A DNA stretch of 64,000 nucleotides from Achromobacter xylosoxidans (GTDB lineage: Bacteria > Pseudomonadota > Gammaproteobacteria > Burkholderiales > Burkholderiaceae_B). This document shows, in pieces, positions 24,650-33,990 of this stretch. The notes beneath the pieces are model-generated. The model did no database searches. It saw only the letters and a program-made list of their open reading frames with translations, and was not told the DNA's origin. The stretch covers positions 368,384-432,383 of the forward strand of contig NZ_MTLG01000125.1 in assembly GCF_002192695.1 (NCBI RefSeq), written 5' to 3'. The position numbers were made by a program, and so were the translations under genes. Each line of letters starts with the position of its first letter. Position 1 is the first letter of the stretch.

Positions 24650-26580
24650 TCATCGGCACCGCCGGCCATATCGACCACGGCAAGACCACGCTGGTGCGGG
24701 CGCTGACCGGCGTCGACACCGACAGGCTCAAGGAAGAGAAGGCGCGCGGGATTTCCATCGAACTGGGCTATGCCTACACCCCGCTGCCCAATGGCGACGT
24801 GCTGGGCTTCATCGACGTGCCGGGACACGAGAAGCTCGTGCACACCATGGCGGCCGGCGCCAGCGGCATCGATTTCGGCCTGCTGGTGGTGGCGGCGGAC
24901 GACGGCGTCATGCCGCAGACGCGTGAACACCTGGCGATCCTGGCGTTGCTGGGCGTGGCGCGCGGCGCGGTGGCATTGTCCAAGACCGACCGCGCCGACG
25001 CCGCCCGCCTGCAGGCGGTGCGTGCTGAGATCGCCCAACTGGCCGCGGGCACCTTTCTGCAGGACGCGCCGCTGTACGCGGTGTGCGCGTCACAGGTTGG
25101 CGATGCGGGCGTGGCGCAACTGCAAGCCTATTTGCACGCCGAGGCCCAAGCCCTGCGCCAACGCGACAGCGCAGGCCTGTTCAGGCTGGCCGTAGACCGG
25201 GTCTTCACTCTGGCCGGCCACGGCACGGTGGTGACCGGCACGGCTCATGCCGGGCGGGCGCGCGCCGGCGACGAAACTGCCGACCTGCGGCTGATGCCCG
25301 CCGGCACGCGCGTGCGCGTGCGCAGCATCCATGCCCAGAACCAGCCCAGCGAAACCGGCGCGGCCGGCCAGCGCTGCGCATTGAACCTTGCGGGCATGGA
25401 CAAGAACGCCATCGCGCGCGGCGACTGGATCGCGGACGCGCGCTGCTTCCTGCCGTCGCGCCATGTCGACGTGGCGCTGACGTTGCTGGCGTCCGCGGAC
25501 GCGCCGGTGCGCGCCTGGGCGCCCTTGCATGTGCACATCGGCGCCGCGCGCCACGTGGCCCACGCGGTGCCGCTGAGCGCGGAATCGCTGGCGCCCGGGC
25601 AGTCCGGCTGGGTGCAGCTGGTGTTCGACGAACCCGTCTGCGTCATGCCGGGCGACCGCTACATCGTGCGCAATGCGCAGGCCACGCGCACGGTCGGCGG
25701 CGGCCGGGTGCTGGACCCGAACGCGCCGGACCGCAAGCGCCGTTCCGCCGCCCGCATGCAGTGGCTGCAGGCGCTGGCGGCCATGCTGGACGGCGCCGGC
25801 CTGCATCCGGTGCTGGAGCATGCCGCGCTGGGGCTGGACGAAGCTGCCTTGCAGCGCCTGACAGGCAAGCCGGTGCACGAGATCCCCGCGCCGCACGGGG
25901 CGCTGTGGCTGGAGGCGCGCACCGCTCAGGCGCCGCGCACCCTGATCCTGTCGGCCCACTGGGATGCCTTGCGCGCGCGCGTGGAACAGGCTTTGGCGAC
26001 GTTCCACCAGGGCGCGCCGGACGAACCGGGCCCGGACGGCCCGCGCTTGCGCCGCATGGCCATGCCCGTCGGCCCGGACGGGTTATGGTTCGCCGTGCTG
26101 GACGACCTGCAGCGCGACGGCCGCATCGTGCGCAATGGCCCCTGGCTGCATCTGCCCGGCCATAGCGCGACCCTGGCACCCGATGAGTCGGCGCTGGCCG
26201 CACGGGTGCTGCCCTTGCTGGCGGGCGGCGCCTTCGATCCGCCCTGGGTGCGGGACCTCGCCCGCACGCTGGCCGAGCCCGAGGACCGCATGCGGCAACT
26301 GCTGCGCAAGTTGCTGCGGCGCGGCGAAGTGGCCCAGGTGGTAAAGGATCTGTTCTATCACCGCGATCAGGTGGCGGCGCTGGCGGCGCTGGCGCAAGGC
26401 CTGGCGGCGCAGCCGGAGGGCTTGAACGCCGCGTCGTTCCGCGACGCCACGGGCCTGGGCAGAAAGCGCGCGATCCAGATCCTGGAATTCTTCGACCGCG
26501 TGGGATATACGCGGCGTTTGCGCGACACGCACGTGTTGCGCCAGGAAAGCGCCTACGCAAGCGCGCGGCAGGCGCAGTAA
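24646..26580 (+). CDS. selB: Selenocysteine-specific elongation factor SelB
   Basis: A 644-residue GTPase that carries Sec-tRNA to the ribosome at UGA codons followed by a SECIS hairpin. The EF-Tu-like part has G1 TAGHIDHGKTTLVRAL, switch-region GISIELGY, G3 DVPGHEKLV and G4 SKTD, then beta-barrel domains. The C-terminal third holds winged-helix repeats (for example RDATGLGRKRAIQILEFFDR) that bind the SECIS RNA. The ATG at 24646 overlaps the selA stop in ATGA. The tRNA-Sec gene begins 23 bp after the stop. Confidence 0.96.
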   Translation: MIIGTAGHIDHGKTTLVRALTGVDTDRLKEEKARGISIELGYAYTPLPNGDVLGFIDVPGHEKLVHTMAAGASGIDFGLLVVAADDGVMPQTREHLAILALLGVARGAVALSKTDRADAARLQAVRAEIAQLAAGTFLQDAPLYAVCASQVGDAGVAQLQAYLHAEAQALRQRDSAGLFRLAVDRVFTLAGHGTVVTGTAHAGRARAGDETADLRLMPAGTRVRVRSIHAQNQPSETGAAGQRCALNLAGMDKNAIARGDWIADARCFLPSRHVDVALTLLASADAPVRAWAPLHVHIGAARHVAHAVPLSAESLAPGQSGWVQLVFDEPVCVMPGDRYIVRNAQATRTVGGGRVLDPNAPDRKRRSAARMQWLQALAAMLDGAGLHPVLEHAALGLDEAALQRLTGKPVHEIPAPHGALWLEARTAQAPRTLILSAHWDALRARVEQALATFHQGAPDEPGPDGPRLRRMAMPVGPDGLWFAVLDDLQRDGRIVRNGPWLHLPGHSATLAPDESALAARVLPLLAGGAFDPPWVRDLARTLAEPEDRMRQLLRKLLRRGEVAQVVKDLFYHRDQVAALAALAQGLAAQPEGLNAASFRDATGLGRKRAIQILEFFDRVGYTRRLRDTHVLRQESAYASARQAQ

Positions 26581-26603
26581 CCGGTATCATGAGCGGCCAC
26601 CTT

Positions 26604-26699
26604 GGAAGGCATTCGTGCCCGGTGGCACGGCTGGGCTTCAAACCCAGTTGGGGACGTCAGACGTTCCCAGGTAGGTTCGACTCCTGCTGCCTTCCGCCA
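26604..26699 (+). tRNA. selC: tRNA-Sec (anticodon TCA)
   Basis: A 96-nt tRNA including encoded CCA. The acceptor GGAAGGC pairs with GCCTTCC, extended into the 8-bp stem typical of Sec tRNA; the long variable arm spans about 26648-26675; the T loop is GGTTCGACTCC. The anticodon TCA at 26638-26640 reads UGA. It closely follows selB and supplies the tRNA charged with serine and converted by SelA. Confidence 0.96.
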
Positions 26700-26713
26700 T
26701 TTCCCGCGCAGCG

Positions 26714-27253
26714 CTAGGCCCGCAGCATGGCCGTCACCACGCCGCCCACCCGGTCCGATTTCCAGTCCAGCTGTCCCAGGTGCCAATATCGGACGGATCC
26801 GCCGCGGTCCACCAGATAGTTCGCGGGCAGGCCGACCGCATCCCATTGTTTGGACGCCGTGCTGTTCCTGTCGTGCAGCACGGTGCCCGCGACCGGCCAC
26901 TTCGCCAGAAAAGTGCTGATCTTGGCCGGCGAATCGCCCACGTTCACCGCCACCAGGCGCAGGCCTTCCTCGCGATGGCGCTTGGCCATGGCGGACATGA
27001 TGGGGATTTCATCGCGGCAGGGTTCGCACGAGGTGGCCCAGAAGCTGACGATGACCACATTGCCGCGCCAGGCGGAGAGCTTTTTCTCGCGGCCGGAGAG
27101 GTCGGGCAGGGCCAGGGGCGGGGTGGACGCGGTCCACGCCGCCCAGTCCGGGCCGGTGGCTTTCTTGAGCGCATCGTCGCTGGCGGCCCGGGCATGCCAG
27201 GGCAGCGCCGCCAACGACAGGCCGGACTGCAGGAGTAGGCGGCGGCTGATCAT
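26714..27253 (-). CDS. Exported TlpA-like thioredoxin-fold protein
   Basis: A 179-residue protein with a twin-arginine-like or Sec signal (SRRLLLQSGLSLAALPWHAR) and a thioredoxin/redoxin domain with the redox motif CEPC in VSFWATSCEPCRDEIPIM. A cis-proline-type loop GLPANYLVDRGG follows. It probably reduces disulfides or delivers reductant in the periplasm, as TlpA, ResA and CcmG do. The partner is unknown. It is antisense between selC and selD, grouped with the transglutaminase-like gene upstream on its strand (31-bp gap). Confidence 0.85.
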   Translation of the reverse strand: MISRRLLLQSGLSLAALPWHARAASDDALKKATGPDWAAWTASTPPLALPDLSGREKKLSAWRGNVVIVSFWATSCEPCRDEIPIMSAMAKRHREEGLRLVAVNVGDSPAKISTFLAKWPVAGTVLHDRNSTASKQWDAVGLPANYLVDRGGSVRYWHLGQLDWKSDRVGGVVTAMLRA

Positions 27254-27284
27254 GGCGGGTCCCCGGGGTGGACAGTGGGCGGGC

Positions 27285-28385
27285 TCAGAGGGAGAGCGGC
27301 TTGGCGCTGAGCTTGTAGCTGAAGCTGGCGGGATCCAGGCTGTCCAGCCGGCCGGCCGAGGTTTCTCCGTTGGGATACATCAGGAACGGCACGGGTCCAT
27401 GGGCGGCGCCCGGCAGGACCACGTCATGGCCATGGTTGTAGGCGACCCAGTTCATCTCCCAGGCGCCGAACAGCATGACGCGCGCGGCGCGCACCTTGGC
27501 GTCCGTCAATGGCAGTTCGCCCGGGGGCTCTTCCAGCATGACCTTGCGCACGTCGGCGGGGTCCACCGGCACCCAGCCGTAGCCTGCGGCGTAGAACTCG
27601 GCGCGGCAGTGCTGCGCCTTGGTGACGTCGCCCGCCTTGCCCAGGCTTTTGTAGCCGAACTCGGAGTCCGCCACGCGCAGCCCGTAGGCATCGCGGGCAG
27701 GTATGCCGGCGGCGCGGGCCAGCGCGACGAACAGCGAGTTGATGTCGGCGCACTTGCCGTTGAGGTCGTTGGCCGTGAGCATGTAGCGCACGTCGCCCAC
27801 GCCGCAGCCACGGGTGGATGCCGTCCTGCAGGTGTTCTCGACCACCCATTCGTAAATGGCGCGGGCCTGGGCCAGATCGCCGCGATGGCCACGCGTGATA
27901 CGGTCGGCGGTGCTCTTGACGATGCCGTCGGTGGGCAGCAGCGCGGTGGGCTGGAGGAACTCGCGCAGCGCGGCCGCGCTTTCCTGGGGGGCGCCAGCCG
28001 AGGGCGGCTGGCCCAGGTCCACGCGCCGATTGCGGGTCTGGAAGCGGCTGGTGACCGTGACCCGGCGCGGCGCCTGCGCATCCGGCCATTGCACGGCCAG
28101 CATCTGCACGCCATAGCCGGGCGCCTGGCTCAGTTGGGCCACGCCGCCGCCGCTGACCTGCCAGGCGCTCTGCGCGCCGCGCTGGTAGGCGGTGTCGGTG
28201 GCATAGGGAACCGGGATCCAGATGCGCGCATGCGCGCCTGGATCCAGCACGGTGATGTCGGTGGTCAGTTCGAAGGCGCGCCATCCGGCGCTGACTGGGG
28301 CGGGGGCCGCGCGCGCCACGCCTGGCAGTGTCGCGCTGGCGGCGCACAAGGCGCCCGAGAAACGGAGAAAGTGTCGGCGATCCAT
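27285..28385 (-). CDS. Exported transglutaminase-like domain protein
   Basis: A 366-residue protein. The N-terminus MDRRHFLRFSGALCAASATL is a twin-arginine signal peptide. The transglutaminase-like (papain-fold) core shows the catalytic Cys in NGKCADINSLFVALARAAG and the His in QHCRAEFYAAGYGWVPVDPA, with the Asp a few residues later. Such proteins are peptidases or cross-linking enzymes of the envelope. The start at 28385 was chosen because GTGAGGG precedes the ATG; the GTG at 28400 is less likely. It is divergent from selD. Confidence 0.85.
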   Translation of the reverse strand: MDRRHFLRFSGALCAASATLPGVARAAPAPVSAGWRAFELTTDITVLDPGAHARIWIPVPYATDTAYQRGAQSAWQVSGGGVAQLSQAPGYGVQMLAVQWPDAQAPRRVTVTSRFQTRNRRVDLGQPPSAGAPQESAAALREFLQPTALLPTDGIVKSTADRITRGHRGDLAQARAIYEWVVENTCRTASTRGCGVGDVRYMLTANDLNGKCADINSLFVALARAAGIPARDAYGLRVADSEFGYKSLGKAGDVTKAQHCRAEFYAAGYGWVPVDPADVRKVMLEEPPGELPLTDAKVRAARVMLFGAWEMNWVAYNHGHDVVLPGAAHGPVPFLMYPNGETSAGRLDSLDPASFSYKLSAKPLSL

Positions 28386-28524
28386 ATAGCCCTCACTCAC
28401 GGTGAAGATTGGCTGTCGGTGCGCCCGGGGCCGGGCGGCCGTCCGTTGCTGCGTGCTGCCGGATCATCATAGGGCCAATCCCGGGGGCGGTGCTATCCTT
28501 TTCCACTGACCTATGGAGATTCAG

Positions 28525-29589
28525 ATGACCACCCAGGATGTTGCCAGCGCGGCGGTGCCGCGATTGACTTCGCTTTCGCACGGCGGCGGCTGCGGCTGCA
28601 AGATCGCGCCCGGCGTGCTGTCCGAGCTGCTCAAGCGCTTCGGCCCGGCGGTCAGCTACCCCGATCTGCTGGTGGGCACCGAGACGGCCGACGATGCGGC
28701 GGTCTACCGGCTGAACGACGAGCAGGCGCTCATCGCCACCACCGATTTCTTCATGCCCATCGTCGACGACCCCTACGACTTCGGCCGCATCGCCGCGACC
28801 AATGCGCTGTCGGACGTGTACGCGATGGGCGGCACGCCCATCATGGCGCTGGCCATCGTGGGCATGCCGATCAACGTGCTGCCGCACAGCGTCATCGCCG
28901 ACATCCTGCGCGGCGGCGAAGCCGTCTGCAAGGACGCCGGCATTCCCGTGGCGGGCGGCCATAGCATCGACTCCGTCGAACCCATCTACGGCCTGGCGGC
29001 GATGGGCCTGGTGCATCCCGGCCGCATCAAGCGCAATGCTGATGCGCGCGCCGGCGACGTGCTGATCCTGGGCAAGGCGCTGGGCGTGGGCATCCTGTCG
29101 GCCGCGCTGAAGAAGAACCGGCTGGACGACGCCGGCTACCGCGCCATGATCACCGAGACCACCCGCCTGAACCGGCCGGGCCCGGCGTTGGCCGCGATGG
29201 ATGGCGTGCACGCCATCACCGACGTGACCGGCTTCGGCCTGTTGGGGCATACGCTGGAAATGGCGCGCGGCGCGCAACTGACAGCGCATGTGCGGCGCGA
29301 TGCGCTGCCCTGGCTGCCCGGCGTGCAGGCCTTTGCCGCGGACGGCGTCATCACCGGCGCGTCCGGCCGCAACTGGGCTTCCTATGGCGCATCGGTGCGC
29401 CTGGGCGAGAGTGTGACTGACACCGAGCGGGCCTTGCTGACCGATCCCCAGACCGCGGGCGGACTGCTGGTGGCCTGCTCGCCGGATGCCGCGCAGGCGG
29501 TGCTGGACCTGTTCCGCCAGCACGGCTTCGAACAGGCGGCCGTCATCGGCGACATGCGCGCGGGCGAGCCCGAAGTGCGCGTAGCCTGA
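28525..29589 (+). CDS. selD: Selenide, water dikinase (selenophosphate synthetase)
   Basis: A 354-residue ATP-dependent enzyme making selenophosphate from selenide, the selenium donor for SelA. The catalytic motif is GGGCGCKIAPG near residue 22: a cysteine stands at the active position, so this SelD is not itself a selenoprotein. Further family motifs are TTDFFMPIVDDPYDFGRIAA, NALSDVYAMGGTP and ITDVTGFGLLGHTLEMARG. The ATG at 28525 has GGAGA seven bases upstream; the ATG at 28513 is less likely. It completes the Sec pathway with selA, selB and selC. Confidence 0.95.
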   Translation: MTTQDVASAAVPRLTSLSHGGGCGCKIAPGVLSELLKRFGPAVSYPDLLVGTETADDAAVYRLNDEQALIATTDFFMPIVDDPYDFGRIAATNALSDVYAMGGTPIMALAIVGMPINVLPHSVIADILRGGEAVCKDAGIPVAGGHSIDSVEPIYGLAAMGLVHPGRIKRNADARAGDVLILGKALGVGILSAALKKNRLDDAGYRAMITETTRLNRPGPALAAMDGVHAITDVTGFGLLGHTLEMARGAQLTAHVRRDALPWLPGVQAFAADGVITGASGRNWASYGASVRLGESVTDTERALLTDPQTAGGLLVACSPDAAQAVLDLFRQHGFEQAAVIGDMRAGEPEVRVA

Positions 29590-29604
29590 AACGCGCCAGC
29601 CGCG

Positions 29605-31671
29605 CTAGCGCTCCCGGCCTGCGCGGCCGAGCGTCTGCACCTGGTAGTTGATTTGCCAGTGCAGCAGCGGCGCGTAGGCGTTCAGCCGCACTTGTTCCTC
29701 CCATTGTTCGGCGCTGGCGTCCTGTTCTGCTCCCAGCGCCAGTCCCGACGGACCTGCCCAGGGCAGGATGCGGCCGGGCTTGTCCGGCCGGAATACCCCT
29801 TCATCGGTCAACAGCACGTGCGTGTTGTTGAAACCGAAGCACCAGGCCGGATCGGGCCGCGCGGCCAGCAGGTCGCAGCCGCTGCGGAAGTAGGGTGTAT
29901 CCGGCAGGCTCAGGTGGTACAGCGTGGGCAGGATGTCCTTGTGGCTGCCCACGCGCGCCGGGTCGTAGAGCGCCTGCGCCCGGTAGGCCGGCGGTACGTA
30001 CAGGTAGAACGGCACGGCGCGGGCCAGCGCCGCGTCCTTCGGATCCTGATAGTCGATGCCCAGGATGTTGTGGTCGCCGGTCACGGCGACGATGGTCCGC
30101 GACGCGCTGTCCGACGCTTTCAGGCGCGTCAGGAAGCCGCCCAACTGGTCGTTGGCGTAGCGCAGCGTGTCGAACGCCGCCGCCAGCGCATCCCAGGCCT
30201 TGAAGTAGGGCAGGCCGGCCACATCGTCCAGAGGCAGGCCGCCGCGCCGCCCGCCCTCGGGCACGATGAACGGGGGATGGTGGGTGGTGGACAAGGCCAC
30301 GATGAATAGCGGCCGGCCGTCCCGGGTGCCTTGCGCCAGCCGTTCCTCGATGTAGCGGAACATGTACTCGTCGGGCACGCCCCAGGTTCCCGTCCGTGCC
30401 TGCGCGTAGCGCGCCCTGAGGGTCTGCTGGTCCACGAATTCGTGCGCGCCCAGCTGGGTGGCGAAGACGCCGAGGTTGCGCCAGGTAGCGGCGCCGGACG
30501 TGACGAAGACGACGCGGTAGCCGCGTTGCAGAAAGGGCGTGAAGGCATTGCTGGCGAAGGGCGTGTCCGCCGCCGAGGACTGGCCGACGGCTGCGATTGG
30601 GCTGCGCACCAGCAGCAGGCTCAATGACTCGATGGTGCCATTGCCTTCGGCCACGAAGCGCTCGAATACCCAGTCCTCGCGCCAGTGCGGACGCAGCGCG
30701 CCGAGCAGGTCGCGATCGGGACGGTCATATGAGTTCAGATGCGCGCCCATGCTCTCCATGACCTGCAGCACCACGTGGGGCGGCCGTGCCGCTGCCGCCG
30801 GATTGGCTCCGGTGACGGCCATGAAGGGCCGCAGGCCGTCGTCCGGCCAGCCCAGGAAGCGCTCATAGAGCTGGCGTCCCTCGCGCGCGGTGACCGGTTC
30901 GAAACGCTTGTCGTTGCCGCGGTCCGACAGGGCCCAGGAAAATGCCGAAACGCCATTGGGCGCGATGTCGTTGAGCAGCCGCAGCGACGAGATGCTGGTG
31001 TCGTCCTTGTTGAGCGGAAACCTGCCTAGCGAGCCCCTGCAGGCCAGCACGGTGATGCCGATGATCAGCGTGAACAGGAGCAGGCTGGGCATCAATGCGC
31101 GGCGCTTGAGCCGCAGGCGCTGCACCCGGCCGCGCCAGCGGCGGCCGAGCCACCAGGTGCCTGCCAGCACCGCCGCCAGCAGCAAGGCGGCCTGCGCCAG
31201 CGGGTAGCCGTGCCATAAGGTCATCAGGATGGCGTGGGTATCGTCGTCGACCAGGCCGAACACGAAGATGTCGATCGATCGCGAGAACGTGGCGAAGTAG
31301 AAGACGCTGACGATGGTGATGGCGGCGAACAGCGTCGCCATGGCCGCGCCCAGCCCCGGCAGATAGCGCTGCCAGCGTTGTTGCAGGCCGGGCTGGGCGG
31401 CGGCGGCCATGGACAACAGGAGCAGCGCCGAACAGGCGATGCTGGCGACCTTGATGTCGAACAGCAGCCCGGTTGCCAGGCTGCGCCGCACGTCCTGGGG
31501 CAGCGCGTCGTAGGTGCCCGGCGCGGCATAGCGCCACAGCAGGTAGCCGCGCCCGGCGCTCTGCGCCAGCACGCTGATCAGCCAAGGGGCCAGCAGGATC
31601 AGGAAGGATCGCTGAAAACTGGCGAACCAGTCTTGCCATCCGGTCGCTGGACGGATAAGCCTTGTCAACAT
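29605..31671 (-). CDS. LtaS-like sulfatase-fold membrane phosphotransferase
   Basis: A 688-residue protein. Five transmembrane helices fill the first 210 residues and a periplasmic alkaline-phosphatase/sulfatase-fold domain follows. Visible motifs are VLQVMESMGAHL (metal site), EGNGTIESLSLLLVRSP, whose Thr fits the catalytic residue of the lipoteichoic-acid-synthase and phosphoethanolamine transferase group, and TGDHNILG near residue 565. In Gram-negatives such enzymes add phosphoglycerol or phosphoethanolamine to envelope glycans or lipids. The specific acceptor is unknown. It is convergent with selD, with no gap to speak of. Confidence 0.82.
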   Translation of the reverse strand: MLTRLIRPATGWQDWFASFQRSFLILLAPWLISVLAQSAGRGYLLWRYAAPGTYDALPQDVRRSLATGLLFDIKVASIACSALLLLSMAAAAQPGLQQRWQRYLPGLGAAMATLFAAITIVSVFYFATFSRSIDIFVFGLVDDDTHAILMTLWHGYPLAQAALLLAAVLAGTWWLGRRWRGRVQRLRLKRRALMPSLLLFTLIIGITVLACRGSLGRFPLNKDDTSISSLRLLNDIAPNGVSAFSWALSDRGNDKRFEPVTAREGRQLYERFLGWPDDGLRPFMAVTGANPAAAARPPHVVLQVMESMGAHLNSYDRPDRDLLGALRPHWREDWVFERFVAEGNGTIESLSLLLVRSPIAAVGQSSAADTPFASNAFTPFLQRGYRVVFVTSGAATWRNLGVFATQLGAHEFVDQQTLRARYAQARTGTWGVPDEYMFRYIEERLAQGTRDGRPLFIVALSTTHHPPFIVPEGGRRGGLPLDDVAGLPYFKAWDALAAAFDTLRYANDQLGGFLTRLKASDSASRTIVAVTGDHNILGIDYQDPKDAALARAVPFYLYVPPAYRAQALYDPARVGSHKDILPTLYHLSLPDTPYFRSGCDLLAARPDPAWCFGFNNTHVLLTDEGVFRPDKPGRILPWAGPSGLALGAEQDASAEQWEEQVRLNAYAPLLHWQINYQVQTLGRAGRER

Positions 31672-31770
31672 CTTGGGAGCGGGATTACGGACCAGCGCCG
31701 CAATCTACTGGAGCGGCCGTCCCAAGTTATGAAGATCTGTATGGATTTTGTAGCGCGGGGCTGAAGAAGC

Positions 31771-32688
31771 CTACGTGGTCAGCTCGCGCGCCGTCGCCTC
31801 GGCCTGTTCCATCAGCCAGCGCGTGACGACTTCCGCGTCGGGCGTGGCGCGGCGCGTATTGCGCACCAGCCAGTAGGCATGCTCGGTGGCGCTGGCGGCC
31901 TGGCCGCCGACGGCCTCCAGGCGCTTGTCCGCCAGCATCGGCGCGATCAGCGCCAGCCGTCCCAGCGCGATGCCGTGGCCGGCCAGCGCCGCGTGCACGA
32001 TCTGGTCGTACTGGTTGAAGCGCAGCATGCCCCGGGAGGGCACCCGGCCCAGGCCGCGCGCGTTCAGCCATTCCGACCATTGGAGCCAGGGGCGCGTCGG
32101 GTCGTCGAACTCCAGCAGCACGTGGCGCTGCAGTTCCTCGGCATCCAGCATGCGGGCCTTGAGCGAAGGGTGGGCCACCGGCACCACCGCCTCGCCGAAC
32201 AGCCAGGCCGCGTTGTCCGGCACGCCGTCGCGCAGGCTGTAGCGGATGGCGATGTCCACGCTTTCGCGGTCGATGTCGATCAGCCGGTTGTCGGCCGCCA
32301 CGCGCACGTCGATATGCGGATGCGCCGCCTGGAAGTCCCCCAGCCGCGGCAGTAGCCACAGCGAGGCCACGCCTATGGTGGTGGTCACGGTGACGGGCGT
32401 GCGGCGTTCGGGCGCGCGCAGCTGCTCGGTCAGGTCGCCCAGCTGGCTCAGCCATACGTCGGCCATGCGGAACAGCTGCGCGCCTTCGGAGGTGAATGAC
32501 ACGCTGCGGAATCCGCGCACCAGCAGGGGCACGCCCAGGTGGGCCTCCAGCGCCCGGATCTGGCGGCTCACGGCCGACTGGGTCACATGCAGATCCTGCG
32601 CGGCCAGCGTGATGCTCATGCGGCGGCCCACGGCCACGAAGCCTCGGACCAGATCAAGCGGCGGGAGTTTGGCCAGTGGATATGGCAT
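31771..32688 (-). CDS. LysR-family regulator, GcvA-like
   Basis: A 305-residue regulator. The helix-turn-helix at about 10-70 (SITLAAQDLHVTQSAVSRQI, RALEAHLGVPLLVRG) and the substrate-binding domain with LWLLPRLGDFQAAHPHIDVR and DIAIRYSLRDG are typical of the GcvA/AmpR branch. It is divergent from the DUF2917 gene, with a short AT-rich region between them, so it may control that gene or itself. The effector is unknown. Confidence 0.88.
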   Translation of the reverse strand: MPYPLAKLPPLDLVRGFVAVGRRMSITLAAQDLHVTQSAVSRQIRALEAHLGVPLLVRGFRSVSFTSEGAQLFRMADVWLSQLGDLTEQLRAPERRTPVTVTTTIGVASLWLLPRLGDFQAAHPHIDVRVAADNRLIDIDRESVDIAIRYSLRDGVPDNAAWLFGEAVVPVAHPSLKARMLDAEELQRHVLLEFDDPTRPWLQWSEWLNARGLGRVPSRGMLRFNQYDQIVHAALAGHGIALGRLALIAPMLADKRLEAVGGQAASATEHAYWLVRNTRRATPDAEVVTRWLMEQAEATARELTT

Positions 32689-32832
32689 TCGTAAAACTCA
32701 TGCGTATCGGACGGAAATGTTGCTTGAGCAATAGTACCTCCAGGGCGTTCAATAGGACTCAGACGACGGGTGTACGGGCGCACAGCCCCGCAATCCGCCG
32801 CGATCGCCGCCGCCGCGGCCCAGGGGTACGCC

Positions 32833-33072
32833 ATGATCCAGGTATGTTGCACTGCGGGAATGTCATTCCGTCTGGCCGGCGGCTCGACTATGCTGCTCAA
32901 GCACGCCTCGGGCGTCCGCATCGTGTGTCACGCCGGCACCTTGTGGCTGTCCGAGTACCGGCGCTTCGATGACAGCGTGCTTCAAGCCGGTGATTCCATC
33001 ACCGTCGGCAGCGATCGCGATGTCGTTCTCAGCGGCCTGCCGGATGCGCAGGTCGCGCTAATTTCTTCGTAG
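32833..33072 (+). CDS. DUF2917 small protein
   Basis: A 79-residue protein of the DUF2917 family, which looks like a short double-stranded beta-helix. It has FRLAGGSTMLLKHASGVRIV, then CHAGTLWLSEYRRFDDSVLQ and AGDSITVGSDRDVVLSGLP. Function unknown; often found beside LysR regulators in beta-proteobacteria. The ATG at 32833 fits the family length; the frame is open upstream to 32770 with an Ala-rich stretch not typical of it. It lies 23 bp before the isomerase-like gene. Confidence 0.65.
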   Translation: MIQVCCTAGMSFRLAGGSTMLLKHASGVRIVCHAGTLWLSEYRRFDDSVLQAGDSITVGSDRDVVLSGLPDAQVALISS

Positions 33073-33095
33073 CAACTTGCCCCGGAGCTCCAGTC

Positions 33096-33749
33096 ATGAC
33101 CGCGCCCCTGCCCGACACGCCCCGCATCGAGATGTGGTTCGATTTCGCCAGCCCGTACAGCTATCTGGCGATCGAACGCATCGACGCCCTGGCGCAAGAG
33201 GCCGGGGTGCGGGTCGATCTGCGTCCCTTCCTGCTGGGCCCGATCTTCCAGGCCCAGGGCTGGAACGACACGCCGTTCCGGCTGTTTCCGGGCAAGGGCG
33301 CATACATGATGCGCGACATCGCCCGCCTGGCCGACAAGTACGGCCTGGTCTACAACCGTCCCCGCCTGTTTCCGCGCATGAGCGTGCTGCCCGCGCGCAT
33401 CGCGCTGCTGGGGCAGGATGAACCCTGGGGCCGCGATTTCTGCGTGGCGGTGTTCCGCGCCAATTTCCAGCGCGACCTGGACATCCAGTCCGAGGACGTC
33501 GTGCATGGGCTGCTGACGGACCTGGGGCTGGACGCCGCCGTCCTGATCGCCCGCGGCAAGTCCGAAGCCGCCAAGGAGGCGCTGCGCCGTCAGGTCGACC
33601 AGGCGCGCAATCTCGGGCTGTTCGGCGCGCCGACTTTCTTTGTGGACGGCGAAATGTTCTGGGGCAACGACCGCCTCGAAGATGCGCTGGAATGGACCCG
33701 CCGCGTGGCGCCCGCCAGCGCCTGGACCTCGTCCGCCGCGCGCCCCTGA
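33096..33749 (+). CDS. 2-hydroxychromene-2-carboxylate isomerase-like, DsbA/kappa-GST fold
   Basis: A 217-residue protein of the DsbA-like thioredoxin superfamily. It begins IEMWFDFASPYSYLAIERID, the signature of 2-hydroxychromene-2-carboxylate isomerase (NahD type), where Ser-Pro replaces the redox Cys pair. GLFGAPTFFVDGEMFWGNDR near the C-terminus is also typical. NahD acts in naphthalene breakdown with glutathione, but many family members sit outside such pathways and no naphthalene genes are here, so the substrate is open. GGAG precedes the ATG. Confidence 0.85.
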   Translation: MTAPLPDTPRIEMWFDFASPYSYLAIERIDALAQEAGVRVDLRPFLLGPIFQAQGWNDTPFRLFPGKGAYMMRDIARLADKYGLVYNRPRLFPRMSVLPARIALLGQDEPWGRDFCVAVFRANFQRDLDIQSEDVVHGLLTDLGLDAAVLIARGKSEAAKEALRRQVDQARNLGLFGAPTFFVDGEMFWGNDRLEDALEWTRRVAPASAWTSSAARP

Positions 33750-33990
33750 GGCGCCGCCCGCGCAAGTTTTTTCCTCACGCCACTTTCAGCAATGAAAAAT
33801 GCCAGCAGTGCCTATCGCGGCGCGCCCATGCCGGGCGGCCGTTCGTTCACGCAATTCCGCGCCGCGCGCATCCGGCGCGTGTCATTCCAGTGGAAACAGG
33901 CTGTTGATGCCGGCACGCCCGACAAGGGCAGCCCGCAAGGCGGCCCGCGGGGCCGCTAGGGCCCGCGCGAGACACCGGCAGGGGCACAGG

